A stretch of 64,000 nt of DNA from Rhizobium freirei PRF 81 (GTDB taxonomy: Bacteria; Pseudomonadota; Alphaproteobacteria; Rhizobiales; Rhizobiaceae). The DNA lies in the NCBI RefSeq assembly GCF_000359745.1, contig NZ_AQHN01000090.1:60527-124526 (forward strand), given 5' to 3'. The position numbers and the translations under genes are program-made. The notes beneath the pieces were generated by a model. That model had not been told where the DNA came from. It searched no databases and saw nothing but the letters and a program-made list of their open reading frames with translations. Shown piece after piece: positions 1 to 9,215 of this stretch; positions within the stretch are counted from its first letter, which is position 1, and every line of letters begins with the position of its first letter.

Positions 1-3000
1 CGGCTTCATGGCGTTGGCGACCTCGTCACGCTTCTGCGCGGCGTCCTTGTCGCCGCTCTTGGCGGCGATCGCAAACCACTTGTAGGATTCCGGCAAATCC
101 TGCTTCACGCCGTTACCGCGAGCGTAGAGGATCGCAAGGTTGAACTGGCTGTCGGAGACGCCGAGATTGGCGGCGCGTGTGAACCAGTTGGCGGCGGAGT
201 CGTAATCCTGCTGGCCGGCTGCGCCCGAGGCGTAGAGGACGGCGAGATTGTGCATGGCGCTGGCATTGCCCTGATTGGCGGCCTGCTCGTAATTTTCTTT
301 AGCCTTGACGAGATCGCGGTCGATGCCGTTACCCTTCTCGTACATGCTCGCGAGCCGGTACTGGGCCGGTGCGTAACCCTTGTCGGCCGAAAGCCGATAC
401 CAGCTTGCCGCCTGCTTCAGGTCCGTCGCAACATTGCGGCCGTCGGTATAGCGCGCGCCAATTTCGAAGAGGGCGACCGGATCGCCCGATTTGGCGGCGG
501 CGACGAGCGATGGCGGCTGGATGCCATCAGGCACTTGGATATCCGCGGCTGCTGGAGCCGCGGCCGGCTGCGCCGCGGCGGCGGACTTGTCGGCCGGAAC
601 GAAAGCCGCAGTCTGTTGCGCGGTGGGAGCGCTGCCGGCGGGTGCCAGAGTTTCTGTTGCCGCCTGATTGCCGTCGAGCGGCGCTGCTGCGGTCAGGTGG
701 TCGCTCGTCGCGGCCAACGCGTTGCTGGGCGCCGCAGCGGGCTGGAAGCCCGCCGTGTCTGTTGCAAGAGTTGTCGGTGCAGCGGCCTGGTTCGCGGCAG
801 ACTGCTGATCGTTGGCAGCCGGAGCCGCGTTGATGGCGACGCTGTTGGTCGCCGGGCTGTCGGCCGGCGCAGCCATGGTTGAGATTTCCGCAGGTGCGGG
901 TGCCTTCTGGCCACGCATTAGCGTGTTGACGAGCGGGAAGGCCATGATCGCCAGCAGGGCCGCGCCAATGGCGAGCAGGATCGGACGGCGGAAGCGCGAA
1001 AACGCTCCGCCCGTCTTTGCATCCTTCTTAGAGGAAGGCGCGGTGCCGCGCTGCGCTTGATCGACTTCTGTCGCGGCTGCCTGTGCGGCACGGCGGGCCG
1101 CCGCGATATAGTCGGCACGCTCGTTTTCGGTCGGCTGGCGGCCGCCGCGGGCGGTGTTCTGGCTGGCGCGCACGCGCTCCAGGATCTTCTTGATATCAGG
1201 CGCGCCTGAGCCCGGTTCCAGCAGCTCGTTGGCTTCTTCCGCCGGCATCATGTCGGCCGGGTCGATGGAGGGCGCCTGTTCGATCACGGGACGATCCGGA
1301 GGGAAGATCGGCTCGGCCTTTTCCGGCGTGAAGAACCGCTTGCCGAGGTTGGCGAGGAGACCGGCCTTCGAACCGCTCTTCTTCGCGGCGGCCTTGATCT
1401 CCGCCTTGGTATTGGCATCGATGGCCTGCGCGACGACGGTTTCGGCGGCGGCGGCAGTCTCGGCGGGCGCGACCGTGCGGATGATCGGGCCGGCCTTCTG
1501 CGGTGCCGCCATCGGCGGTATGATGGCCGGGGCATCTTCTTGCGCGAAGACGTCGCTTTTGAAGGTCGCTGCGGGCATTGTAGGCGCCGGCCGACGATGT
1601 TCCATGTGGTCGAGCCGGTCGGCGATCTGCAGCAGCGTGTCGTGCAGCGCCTCGAAGGTGCGATGCGTACGCTCGTCGCTGGCCCGGCTGAGGTCCTCGA
1701 GATGGCGCAGGTCTTCGGCGAGTGCCGTCAGTGCCGCCATGTCGCCGGGCTGCGCGCCGCCGACCATTCCGCCTTCGCGCGAATAAGCCTCGACGACGGT
1801 TTCCGCCGCATGGCGGGCGGCCTCGATGATGTATTCGTCATTGGTCGCCATATAGTCTTCGATGGCGCTCATCCGTCGATCGAAATCGACGGGGAAATGC
1901 TCGGCTGCCGCCGCCCTTGGCTCGCTGGTGAGCAGGGTGGAGAGATGGGCGATCTGCTCTTCGAGATTGCGCAGTGCCTGCGTGTCCGTCGGCGGCGCGG
2001 CGGTGCTGGCTTCGAGCCGGGCCGCGATGTCGGAGAGGCGGCCTTCGAGCCGGCGTACCGCGCCGTCGTCGATGTTTGCAGCCGGAGCCGGCGGATGGAA
2101 ATCCATCTCGTCGATGCGGCGAGCGAGGTAGTCCAGCCGGTCGGCCAATACGTTGCCGACGGAGCCATGTTCCAGAGCGTCGATCTTGTGGGAGATGTCG
2201 GCGAGATAGGTAACGAGCTCGGGCTGCGGTGCGGCCTTCTGCGAGCGCTCCATCAGGTGCGAGAGCTGGTCCAGGCGCTCCTCGAGGCGGGCGACGGCCT
2301 TGGCGCTGCCCAGCTCGTCGATGCGCATGGCGAGCGCTTCGAGGCGGCCGGAGAGATCATCCGTGGGCTGGCGCCGTGCGGCGTCGCGGCTCATCACGTC
2401 GATCTGGTCGGCAAGACCGCTGAGGCGGCCTTCGAGCCGCTGCATCGCCTGATCCTGCGGCTGCATCATCGAGCCGAGGCTCTCCATCGCGGTTGCGATC
2501 GTCAGCAGCTTGTGTTCCAGCGCATGCACGGCGGGGCTGTCGTTCATGCCGCCGAGGTGCTGCTTGATATCGTCGAGGCGATAGGCGAGCGAAACGAGCT
2601 CGTCCTGCAGGCCGGTCGTGTCGATCGCCTTCACCTGGCGTCCGACATGGTGGAGGGACTCCTCGCGGGCAAGGCCATCCATCAGCGAGCGCAGTTCGTC
2701 GAACTCGGCCTTCAGGCCGGCCGTTTCGGGCTGCCCGGTCAGCTGGTTGATGCTGTCGGCAAGCCGCGCCATGTCCTCGCGAACATCGGCTGCGAAATGC
2801 TTGTCGTTGGTGTTCTCGCGGATATCGCGAATTTCGGCGCGCAGGGAGTTCACTTCGCGGGTGACGCTGTCGGCGATGTCGCGCTTCAGATCCTGGCGAA
2901 GATTGACGAGCGCCTGAGCAATGTCGACAGAATTTTCAGCGGCCGGCCGCTGCGGCTGGCGCGGGTTGTAAGGATCGAGCGGACGCCGGGCCGGCTGCGG

Positions 3001-3372
3001 TTCGGCCTGCGGGATTTCCTCGCGGCGGGAAAGCAGCCGCTCGCGGTTCGCTTCGAGCGCGCGCTGGCGCTGGCGGATTTCTGCGAGCGGATCGGGACGG
3101 ACGTCGTGCTCCTGGCGTCCAGAGCGCAGCGGACGCTCGTAGGGACGACCGGCCGGGTATTCGCGTTCGGGGCGCGGCGGCATGCGCTCGAGGGGGGCTG
3201 CCCGCTCGGGTGCGGCACCATAGCCGGCTGCGGCGCGCTGGCGCGTATCGCGCGAGGCGGCAGTGCCCATCAGGTCCTCGATGCGCGCCTCCAGCCCCTC
3301 GATCGTGCGGCTCAGAGCATCCAGCGACGTCCAGTCGCCCGTGCTGGTAGGATTTGATCGCGATCCGCTCAT
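1..3372 (-). CDS. podJ: PodJ-like polarity/localization factor, C-terminus cut by window edge
   Basis: An uninterrupted minus-strand frame begins at ATG 3372 and is still open at base 1, giving 1124 visible residues. The first ~600 residues are rich in charged heptad-like segments (many LEERLDQL-type stretches), as expected for a long cytoplasmic coiled coil. A low-complexity Ala/Pro/Lys region follows, then one transmembrane segment at about residues 797-817. A periplasmic Ala/Pro/Gln-rich linker leads to at least three Sel1-type TPR repeats from about residue 960 onward. This order (coiled coil, single TM, Sel1 repeats) is that of PodJ, which localises polarity proteins in Caulobacter and shapes growth-pole identity in Rhizobiaceae. 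The stop codon and perhaps 100-200 residues lie outside the window. The start has only a weak ribosome site. The gene diverges from the fatty-acid operon. Confidence 0.87.
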   Translation of the reverse strand, partial: MSGSRSNPTSTGDWTSLDALSRTIEGLEARIEDLMGTAASRDTRQRAAAGYGAAPERAAPLERMPPRPEREYPAGRPYERPLRSGRQEHDVRPDPLAEIRQRQRALEANRERLLSRREEIPQAEPQPARRPLDPYNPRQPQRPAAENSVDIAQALVNLRQDLKRDIADSVTREVNSLRAEIRDIRENTNDKHFAADVREDMARLADSINQLTGQPETAGLKAEFDELRSLMDGLAREESLHHVGRQVKAIDTTGLQDELVSLAYRLDDIKQHLGGMNDSPAVHALEHKLLTIATAMESLGSMMQPQDQAMQRLEGRLSGLADQIDVMSRDAARRQPTDDLSGRLEALAMRIDELGSAKAVARLEERLDQLSHLMERSQKAAPQPELVTYLADISHKIDALEHGSVGNVLADRLDYLARRIDEMDFHPPAPAANIDDGAVRRLEGRLSDIAARLEASTAAPPTDTQALRNLEEQIAHLSTLLTSEPRAAAAEHFPVDFDRRMSAIEDYMATNDEYIIEAARHAAETVVEAYSREGGMVGGAQPGDMAALTALAEDLRHLEDLSRASDERTHRTFEALHDTLLQIADRLDHMEHRRPAPTMPAATFKSDVFAQEDAPAIIPPMAAPQKAGPIIRTVAPAETAAAAETVVAQAIDANTKAEIKAAAKKSGSKAGLLANLGKRFFTPEKAEPIFPPDRPVIEQAPSIDPADMMPAEEANELLEPGSGAPDIKKILERVRASQNTARGGRQPTENERADYIAAARRAAQAAATEVDQAQRGTAPSSKKDAKTGGAFSRFRRPILLAIGAALLAIMAFPLVNTLMRGQKAPAPAEISTMAAPADSPATNSVAINAAPAANDQQSAANQAAAPTTLATDTAGFQPAAAPSNALAATSDHLTAAAPLDGNQAATETLAPAGSAPTAQQTAAFVPADKSAAAAQPAAAPAAADIQVPDGIQPPSLVAAAKSGDPVALFEIGARYTDGRNVATDLKQAASWYRLSADKGYAPAQYRLASMYEKGNGIDRDLVKAKENYEQAANQGNASAMHNLAVLYASGAAGQQDYDSAANWFTRAANLGVSDSQFNLAILYARGNGVKQDLPESYKWFAIAAKSGDKDAAQKRDEVANAMKP

Positions 3373-3851
3373 ATCTTCTGCTCGCCTCGAACTATGGACC
3401 ACCCCGGGCCGCCATGTTGACGGAAGAAAGACATTGCGACATTGCCGCGCTGCCCGGATCCCGCCGTTCGGAAAGGGATAAATGTATTGGCTTTCCTCAA
3501 ACAGAGCCGCAAAGACAGCGCGTCATCAAAGGATAAGTTGAAGAAACGCGAAGCACCGCTGCTCAACTCGTACAATTTACGAAACGTGGTAAACAACTCG
3601 TTAAGTTTGTTGGAAGTCTTAACCTTTTATTTCGGTTCTGCTGTTTCGAAGCCGGATATTCTTGTGGGGTGACCGTGCCGGCGATTGTGGAGACGGCGGC
3701 TTCCGCCGCCTTCGATCTGGGCGTCATCCCGTCGGGTCGCCAAAAAGTCAGCGGGGCGCAAATTTGACGTTTACGCAAACGTCAATATTTTGTAAGAGTG
3801 GCTCAGTGGCCGGAATCTGAGGTTCGGCGGCGAATTGGAGGAATTCGAAAG
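3373..3851. other. Divergent intergenic region podJ / acyl-CoA dehydrogenase
   Basis: This 479-base stretch separates two divergent genes and is more AT-rich than its flanks between about 3480 and 3660. I see no convincing coding frame in it. It holds the operator-promoter of the acyl-CoA dehydrogenase (3764-3791). A small GC hairpin lies at about 3692-3707 (GGCGGCTTCCGCCGCC). The podJ promoter should lie in the left half, but I cannot place it. Confidence 0.6.
3764..3791 (+). promoter_or_regulatory. Perfect inverted repeat overlapping a sigma70-like promoter
   Basis: Arms TTGACGTTT (3764-3772) and AAACGTCAA (3777-3785) are perfect inverted copies around a 4-base centre ACGC. The left arm starts with TTGACG, a near-consensus -35 box. 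TATTTT at 3786-3791 sits 16 bases after it as a possible -10. The site lies 60-90 bases upstream of the acyl-CoA dehydrogenase start, so a protein bound here would block transcription of the beta-oxidation operon. From memory it resembles operators of the MerR-type LiuR class that control acyl-CoA and branched-chain catabolism. That assignment is inference. Confidence 0.6.
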
Positions 3852-5648
3852 ATGCCAGTCTACAAGGCCCCCGTGAACGATACGCTCTTCGTCCTGAACG
3901 ATGTGCTCGGGGTGGAGCGCTACAACAATCTTCCGGGTTATGCCGATGCGACGCCGGATATGATCGAGGCGATCGTCGGCGAGGCGGCAAAGCTGTCCGA
4001 GGAAGTGCTGTTTCCTCTTAACTATTCCGGCGATCAGGAAGGCTGCGTGCGCCATGACGACGGCACGGTCTCGACGCCGAAGGGCTTCAAGGAAGCCTAT
4101 CGCGCTTATCGCGAAGGCGGCTGGCTGGGACTCGCCGTGCCGGAGGAATTCGGCGGGCAGGGGCTTCCCTATCTGCTTCACTGCGCCGTCGGCGAATATA
4201 CCTCTGCCGCCAACATGTCGCTGATGATGTATCCGGGCCTGACACAGGGTGCCATCGCCGCCATCCTCGTGCACGGCTCCGACGCTCAGAAGCAGACCTA
4301 TCTGCCGAAGATGGTCGAGGGCACCTGGTCCGGCACCATGAACCTTACCGAGCCGCATTGCGGCACCGATCTCGGCCTTTTGCGCACCAAGGCGGTGCCG
4401 CAGACCGACGGCAGCTACAAGATATCAGGCCAGAAGATCTTCATCTCGGCCGGCGAACACGACATGACGGATAATATCGTCCATCTCGTCCTTGCCCGCA
4501 TCGAAGGCGCGCCGGAAGGCACCAAGGGCATTTCGCTGTTCATCGTGCCGAAATTCCTCGTCAAGGAAGATGGCTCGCTCGGCGCGCGCAACCCGGTTTC
4601 CTGCGGCGCGATCGAGCACAAGATGGGCATTCATGGCAACGCCACCTGCGTCATGAATTATGACGAGGCCACGGGCTTCCTGATCGGTGCGGAGAACAAG
4701 GGCCTCAATGCCATGTTCGTCATGATGAACGAGGCGCGTCTCGGTGTCGGCCTGCAGGGTCTCTCCATCGCCGAGATCGCCTACCAGAATGCCGCCAACT
4801 ATGCCCGCGAGCGCATTCAGGGCCGCTCGCTCTCCGGCCCGAAAGCGCCGGACAAGAAGGCGGATCCGATCATCGTCCATCCCGACATCCGCCGTTCACT
4901 GATGACCATCCGCGCCTTCAACGAGGCCGGCCGCGCCTTCCTGCTGTGGACGGCGCTGAAGTCCGATATCGCCCATCGTTCTCCGGACGAGAAGGACCGT
5001 CAGGCAGCCGACGATATCCTTGGTCTCGCGACCCCGATCCTCAAGGGCGTCATGAGCGACAAGGGCTTCGACCATGCCGTCATGGCGCAGCAGGTCTTCG
5101 GCGGCCACGGCTATATCGAAGAACATGGCATGAGCCAGTATGTCCGAGATGCCCGCATCGCGATGATCTACGAAGGAGCCAACGGCATCCAGGCGCTCGA
5201 TCTCGTCGGCCGCAAGCTGGCGCTGAACGGCGGACGTGCCGTCATGGCCCTGTTCAAGGAAATCGGCGATTTCTGCGAGGAGAACCGCAACGACGAGCAG
5301 ATGGGCTTCTTCACCAAACACCTGAAGAAGGGCTTGAACGATGTGCAGGCCGCGACCATGTGGTTCATGCAGAACGCCATGGCGAAACCCGACAATGCCG
5401 GTGCCGGCTCGACCGACTACATGCACCTCTTCGGCCTCGTCATCCTCGGCTATATGTGGGCGAAGATGGCGAAGGCGGCGCAGACAGGCCTTGCGGCTGG
5501 CGACAGCGCGCGCGAGGATTATCTGAAGAACAAGCTCGTCACGGCACGGTTCTATATGGAGCGCATCATGCCGGAAACGGCATTGCGCAAGGCCCGCATC
5601 GAAACGGGCGCCGACACGATGATGGAACTGGCGGCGGAAGCCTTTTGA
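3852..5648 (+). CDS. Acyl-CoA dehydrogenase (long, C-terminally extended type)
   Basis: This is a 598-residue FAD-dependent acyl-CoA dehydrogenase catalysing the first, alpha-beta desaturation step of beta-oxidation. The start MPVYKAPVND is typical of the family, and a GGAGGA ribosome site lies 3837-3842, so longer in-frame starts are rejected. The N-terminal helical domain, the middle beta domain (MNLTEPHCGTDLG) and the C-terminal four-helix domain (QVFGGHGYIEEHG) are all visible. The catalytic base is probably Glu441 in IYEGANGIQA. The extra ~150 C-terminal residues place it with the 590-600 residue group that includes DmdC/FadE-like enzymes rather than the short 380-residue enzymes. It is the first gene of an operon with thiolase and FadB. 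Chain-length preference cannot be read from the sequence. Confidence 0.93.
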   Translation: MPVYKAPVNDTLFVLNDVLGVERYNNLPGYADATPDMIEAIVGEAAKLSEEVLFPLNYSGDQEGCVRHDDGTVSTPKGFKEAYRAYREGGWLGLAVPEEFGGQGLPYLLHCAVGEYTSAANMSLMMYPGLTQGAIAAILVHGSDAQKQTYLPKMVEGTWSGTMNLTEPHCGTDLGLLRTKAVPQTDGSYKISGQKIFISAGEHDMTDNIVHLVLARIEGAPEGTKGISLFIVPKFLVKEDGSLGARNPVSCGAIEHKMGIHGNATCVMNYDEATGFLIGAENKGLNAMFVMMNEARLGVGLQGLSIAEIAYQNAANYARERIQGRSLSGPKAPDKKADPIIVHPDIRRSLMTIRAFNEAGRAFLLWTALKSDIAHRSPDEKDRQAADDILGLATPILKGVMSDKGFDHAVMAQQVFGGHGYIEEHGMSQYVRDARIAMIYEGANGIQALDLVGRKLALNGGRAVMALFKEIGDFCEENRNDEQMGFFTKHLKKGLNDVQAATMWFMQNAMAKPDNAGAGSTDYMHLFGLVILGYMWAKMAKAAQTGLAAGDSAREDYLKNKLVTARFYMERIMPETALRKARIETGADTMMELAAEAF

Positions 5649-5683
5649 TCAAGGCGGCGGAAGCCGCCACAGGGAGAAGAGAC

Positions 5684-6892
5684 ATGACCGAGGTTTTCAT
5701 TTACGACCATGTGCGCACGCCGCGCGGCCGGGGCAAGAAGGATGGAGCGCTGCACGAAGTGCCGTCCGTCCGCCTCGCCGCCAAGACGCTAGAGGCGATC
5801 CGCGATCGCAACGGCCTCGACACCGCAACTGTGGACGACATCATCATGGGCTGTGTCGATCCGGTCATGGAAGCCGGCGCCGTCATTCCGAGGGGTGCCG
5901 CCTTCGAGGCAGGCTATTCCACCAAGGCGCCGGGCATGCAGATTTCGCGTTTCTGCGCCTCCGGCCTCGATGCCGTGAATTTCGCCGCCGGCAAGATCGC
6001 GCAAGGGGCAGACGATATCGTCATCGCCGGCGGTGTCGAAAGCATGTCGCGCGTCGGTCTCGGCATGTCCGGCGGCGCCTGGTTCATGGACCCCTCCGTC
6101 AACTTCCCGGCCTATTTCATGCCGCAGGGCGTCTCGGCCGATCTCATCGCCACCAAATACGGCTTCTCCCGCGATGATGTCGATGCCTATGCCGTCGAGA
6201 GCCAGAAGCGCGCCGCCAACGCTTGGGAAAGGGGCTATTTCAAGAATTCCGTCATCCCGGTGAAGGATATCAACGGCCTGACCATTCTCGACCGCGACGA
6301 GCATATGCGTCCCGGCACCGACATGCAGGCGCTCGCCTCGCTCAATCCGTCCTTCCAGCTGCCCGGCGAGATGGGCGGCTTCGAAGCGGTCGGCATTCAG
6401 GCGCATCCGGAAGTCGAACGCATCAACTACGTCCATCATGCCGGCAATTCCTCCGGTATCGTCGATGGCGCCGCCGCCGTGCTGCTCGGCTCCAGGGCGG
6501 GCGGTGAGAGCATGGGCTTGAAGCCGCGCGGCCGCATCAAGGCCTTTGCCAATATCGGCTCCGACCCGGCGCTGATGCTGACCGGTCCGGTCGACGTCAC
6601 CGAAAAGCTTTTGAAGCGCAGTGGCATGACGCTTGCCGACATCGATCTGTTCGAGCTCAACGAAGCCTTCGCCGCCGTCGTGCTGCGTTATATGCAGGCT
6701 TTCGACATTCCGCATGACCAGATCAACGTCAATGGCGGCGCGATCGCCATGGGCCATCCGCTAGGTGCCACCGGCGCGATGATCCTCGGCACCGTGCTCG
6801 ATGAGCTGGAACGCCGCGACCTCAAAACCGCGCTGGTCACGCTCTGCATCGGCGCCGGCATGGGCACGGCTACGATCATCGAACGCGTCTGA
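5684..6892 (+). CDS. fadA: Acetyl-CoA C-acyltransferase (thiolase)
   Basis: This 402-residue thiolase cleaves 3-ketoacyl-CoA in the last step of beta-oxidation. The nucleophile is Cys91 (SRFCASGLD). The second catalytic pair is His358 (MGHPLGATGA) and Cys388 (LCIGAGMG), at the usual spacing. The chosen start MTEVFIYDHVRTPRG follows GGGAGAAGAG at 5672. An upstream frame extension overlaps the dehydrogenase and is not thiolase-like. The gene lies 35 bases after the dehydrogenase and 12 bases before the FadB-like gene, so the three are almost certainly one transcript. A biosynthetic acetoacetyl-CoA thiolase is less likely in this setting. Confidence 0.93.
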   Translation: MTEVFIYDHVRTPRGRGKKDGALHEVPSVRLAAKTLEAIRDRNGLDTATVDDIIMGCVDPVMEAGAVIPRGAAFEAGYSTKAPGMQISRFCASGLDAVNFAAGKIAQGADDIVIAGGVESMSRVGLGMSGGAWFMDPSVNFPAYFMPQGVSADLIATKYGFSRDDVDAYAVESQKRAANAWERGYFKNSVIPVKDINGLTILDRDEHMRPGTDMQALASLNPSFQLPGEMGGFEAVGIQAHPEVERINYVHHAGNSSGIVDGAAAVLLGSRAGGESMGLKPRGRIKAFANIGSDPALMLTGPVDVTEKLLKRSGMTLADIDLFELNEAFAAVVLRYMQAFDIPHDQINVNGGAIAMGHPLGATGAMILGTVLDELERRDLKTALVTLCIGAGMGTATIIERV

Positions 6893-6904
6893 GGAGGGAA
6901 ACCA

Positions 6905-9115
6905 ATGGCTTACACAAATTTCACCGTTCAGGCCGATGCAGACGGCATCGCGCTCGTTACCTGGGACATGCCCGGCAAGTCCATGAACGTCTTCACCGCC
7001 GAGATCCTGGAAGAGCTGAACGCGATCATCGACGCCACGGTCGCCGATGCAGCCGTCAAGGGCGTGGTCTTCACCTCGGGCAAGTCCTCCTTCTCCGGCG
7101 GCGCCGATCTGTCGATGATCAAATCGATGTTCTCCTTCTATCAGGATGAGAAGGCAAAGGACCCGGCAGCGGCGGCGCAGAAGCTCTTCGATCTTGTGGG
7201 GCGCATGACCGGCCTGTTCCGCAAGCTCGAAACCTGCGGCAAGCCCTGGGTCTCGGCGATCAACGGCACCTGCATGGGCGGCGCTTTCGAACTGTCGCTC
7301 GCCTGCCACGGCCGTGTCGCCTCGAACGCCAAGAGCGTCAAGATCGCGCTGCCTGAGGTCAAGGTCGGCATCTTCCCCGGTGCTGGCGGCACGCAGCGCA
7401 TCGCGCGCCTGACGGATGCGCAATCCGCCCTGCAGATGATGACGACGGGCCAGTCGCTGACGGCAGCACGCGCCAAGGCGATGAACCTCGTGCATCAGGT
7501 GGTCGAGCCGGATCAGCTGATCCCGGCCGCCAAGCAGATGATCAAGGACGGTCTGAAGCCCGTCGCCCCCTGGGATGAGAAGGGTTTCAAGGCACCGGGC
7601 GGTGGCATCTGGACGCCGGCCGCAGCTCAGCTCTGGCCGGCAGCGCCTGCCATCCTGCGCCGCGAGACATCGGGCAACTACCCGGCGGCACTCGCCATCC
7701 TGAAATGCGTCTATGAAGGTCTGCAGGTTCCCTTCGATACCGGCCTGAAGATCGAGCAGCGCTATTTCACCCATGTGCTGCAGACCACCGAAGCCTATTC
7801 GATGATCCGCTCGCTGTTCATCTCCATGCAGGAGCTCGGCAAGGGCGCCCGCCGCCCGGCGGGCCGGCCGAAGACGGAGCTGAAGAAGGTCGGCATCGTC
7901 GGTGCCGGCTTCATGGGCGCTTCCATCGCCTATGTCACTGCCGCCGCCGGTATTCCGGTCACGCTCATCGACCGCGACATCGAGGCCGCGACCAAGGGCA
8001 AGGGCGTTGGCGAAGGGCTGGTCAGGGATTCGATCGGTAAGGGAAGGATGACGCAGGACGAGGGTGCTGCCTTGCTCTCGCGCATCACGCCGTCGGCCGA
8101 TTACGCCGATCTGAAGGATGCCGATCTCGTCATCGAGGCGGTGTTCGAGGATCGCGAAGTCAAGAGGGCCGTCATCGAGGCCGTCGAAGCCGTGCTGCCC
8201 GCCGGCGCCGTCTTCGCCTCCAACACCTCGACGCTGCCGATCACCGGTCTTGCTGAGAATTCCAAGCGCCCGGTCGATTTCATCGGCGTCCATTTCTTCT
8301 CGCCGGTCGAGAAGATGATGCTGACGGAAGTCATCCTCGGCAAGGAAACCGGCGATCATGCGCTGGCGGTTGCACTCGATTATGTCGCCGCGATCAAGAA
8401 GACGCCGATCGTCGTCAACGACACGCGCGGCTTCTTCGTCAATCGCTGCGTCTTCCGCTACATCCACGAAGCCTATGACATGCTGATCGAGGGCGTGCCC
8501 GCAGCGATGATCGAGAATGCCGCCAAGATGGCCGGTATGCCGGTCGGTCCGCTGGCGCTCAACGACGAGGTCGCCATCGATCTCTCCTACAAGATCTTGA
8601 AGGCGACTATCGCTGATCTCGGTGAGAAGGCCGTCGACCCGCGTCACATGCAGTTGGTCACCGGGCTTGTGGAAGGCGAGGGACGCCTGGGCCGGAAGAA
8701 CTCCAAGGGCTTTTACGACTATCCGCCGAAGCCGGCTAAGAAATCGCTCTGGCCGGGCCTGAAGGATCTCTATCCGCAGAAGACGGCCGATGAGGTCGAT
8801 GTCGGCGTGCTGAAGCAGCGCTTTCTCGTCACCATCGCCCTCGAAGCATCTCGCACCATCGAAGAAGGCATCGTCACCGACCCGCGCGAGGCAGATGTCG
8901 GCTCCATCCTCGGCTTCGGCTTTGCGCCTTATACCGGTGGCGCGCTGTCTTACATCGATGGCATGGGCGTGAAGGCTTTCGCCGATCTCTGCGAAAAGCT
9001 GGCAGCCGCTTACGGCCCACATTTCCAGCCGACGGCGCTGCTGAAAGACATGGCGGCAAAGGGCGAGACTTTCTACGGACGCTTCGATCCCTACCGTGTC
9101 GAGAAGGCCGCTTGA
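6905..9115 (+). CDS. fadB: Enoyl-CoA hydratase / 3-hydroxyacyl-CoA dehydrogenase fusion
   Basis: This 736-residue bifunctional enzyme hydrates enoyl-CoA and oxidises 3-hydroxyacyl-CoA with NAD+. The N-terminal crotonase domain (about 1-300) shows the oxyanion-hole motif SSFSGGADLS and the active-site stretch LPEVKVGIFPGAGGTQ. The dehydrogenase part starts near residue 327 with the Rossmann signature VGIVGAGFMGASIAYV. Its C-terminal domain ends with SILGFGFAPYTGGALSYID. A strong GAGGAGG ribosome site precedes the ATG. Length and order match FadB/FadJ alpha subunits, with the thiolase partner directly upstream. A hairpin with a short T run follows at 9146. Confidence 0.94.
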   Translation: MAYTNFTVQADADGIALVTWDMPGKSMNVFTAEILEELNAIIDATVADAAVKGVVFTSGKSSFSGGADLSMIKSMFSFYQDEKAKDPAAAAQKLFDLVGRMTGLFRKLETCGKPWVSAINGTCMGGAFELSLACHGRVASNAKSVKIALPEVKVGIFPGAGGTQRIARLTDAQSALQMMTTGQSLTAARAKAMNLVHQVVEPDQLIPAAKQMIKDGLKPVAPWDEKGFKAPGGGIWTPAAAQLWPAAPAILRRETSGNYPAALAILKCVYEGLQVPFDTGLKIEQRYFTHVLQTTEAYSMIRSLFISMQELGKGARRPAGRPKTELKKVGIVGAGFMGASIAYVTAAAGIPVTLIDRDIEAATKGKGVGEGLVRDSIGKGRMTQDEGAALLSRITPSADYADLKDADLVIEAVFEDREVKRAVIEAVEAVLPAGAVFASNTSTLPITGLAENSKRPVDFIGVHFFSPVEKMMLTEVILGKETGDHALAVALDYVAAIKKTPIVVNDTRGFFVNRCVFRYIHEAYDMLIEGVPAAMIENAAKMAGMPVGPLALNDEVAIDLSYKILKATIADLGEKAVDPRHMQLVTGLVEGEGRLGRKNSKGFYDYPPKPAKKSLWPGLKDLYPQKTADEVDVGVLKQRFLVTIALEASRTIEEGIVTDPREADVGSILGFGFAPYTGGALSYIDGMGVKAFADLCEKLAAAYGPHFQPTALLKDMAAKGETFYGRFDPYRVEKAA

Positions 9116-9145
9116 GACAAGCAGTCATCCATCCCTAAAAATAAC

Positions 9146-9174
9146 GGCCGCTCCTGTCGGGAGCGGCCCTTTTC
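9146..9174 (+). terminator. Rho-independent terminator of the beta-oxidation operon
   Basis: GGCCGCTCC (9146-9154) pairs with GGAGCGGCC (9160-9168) around a 5-base loop. CTTTT follows. It lies 31 bases after the fadB stop codon and before the separate ribosome site of the next gene. Confidence 0.75.
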
Positions 9175-9215
9175 CTTCGTCCTCTGCTTGAGCTCATCAA
9201 ACCGAGGAGGATGAC

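Noticed and set aside
1540..3357. 605-codon open frame on the plus strand
   Set aside because: It lies exactly opposite the PodJ coding frame. Its translation has no recognisable domain and mirrors the codon bias of the GC-rich gene on the other strand.
3601..3622. Pair of TTAA boxes as a possible CtrA site upstream of podJ
   Set aside because: The boxes are 14 bases apart, whereas CtrA sites use TTAA-N7-TTAA.
4946..5683. In-frame upstream extension of the thiolase gene
   Set aside because: It overlaps the acyl-CoA dehydrogenase in another frame and has no thiolase similarity. The ATG at 5684 has its own ribosome site.
6761..9022. 753-codon open frame on the minus strand opposite fadB
   Set aside because: It is a GC-rich shadow of a well-conserved enzyme gene. 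The translation is His/Asp/Arg-rich without family motifs.
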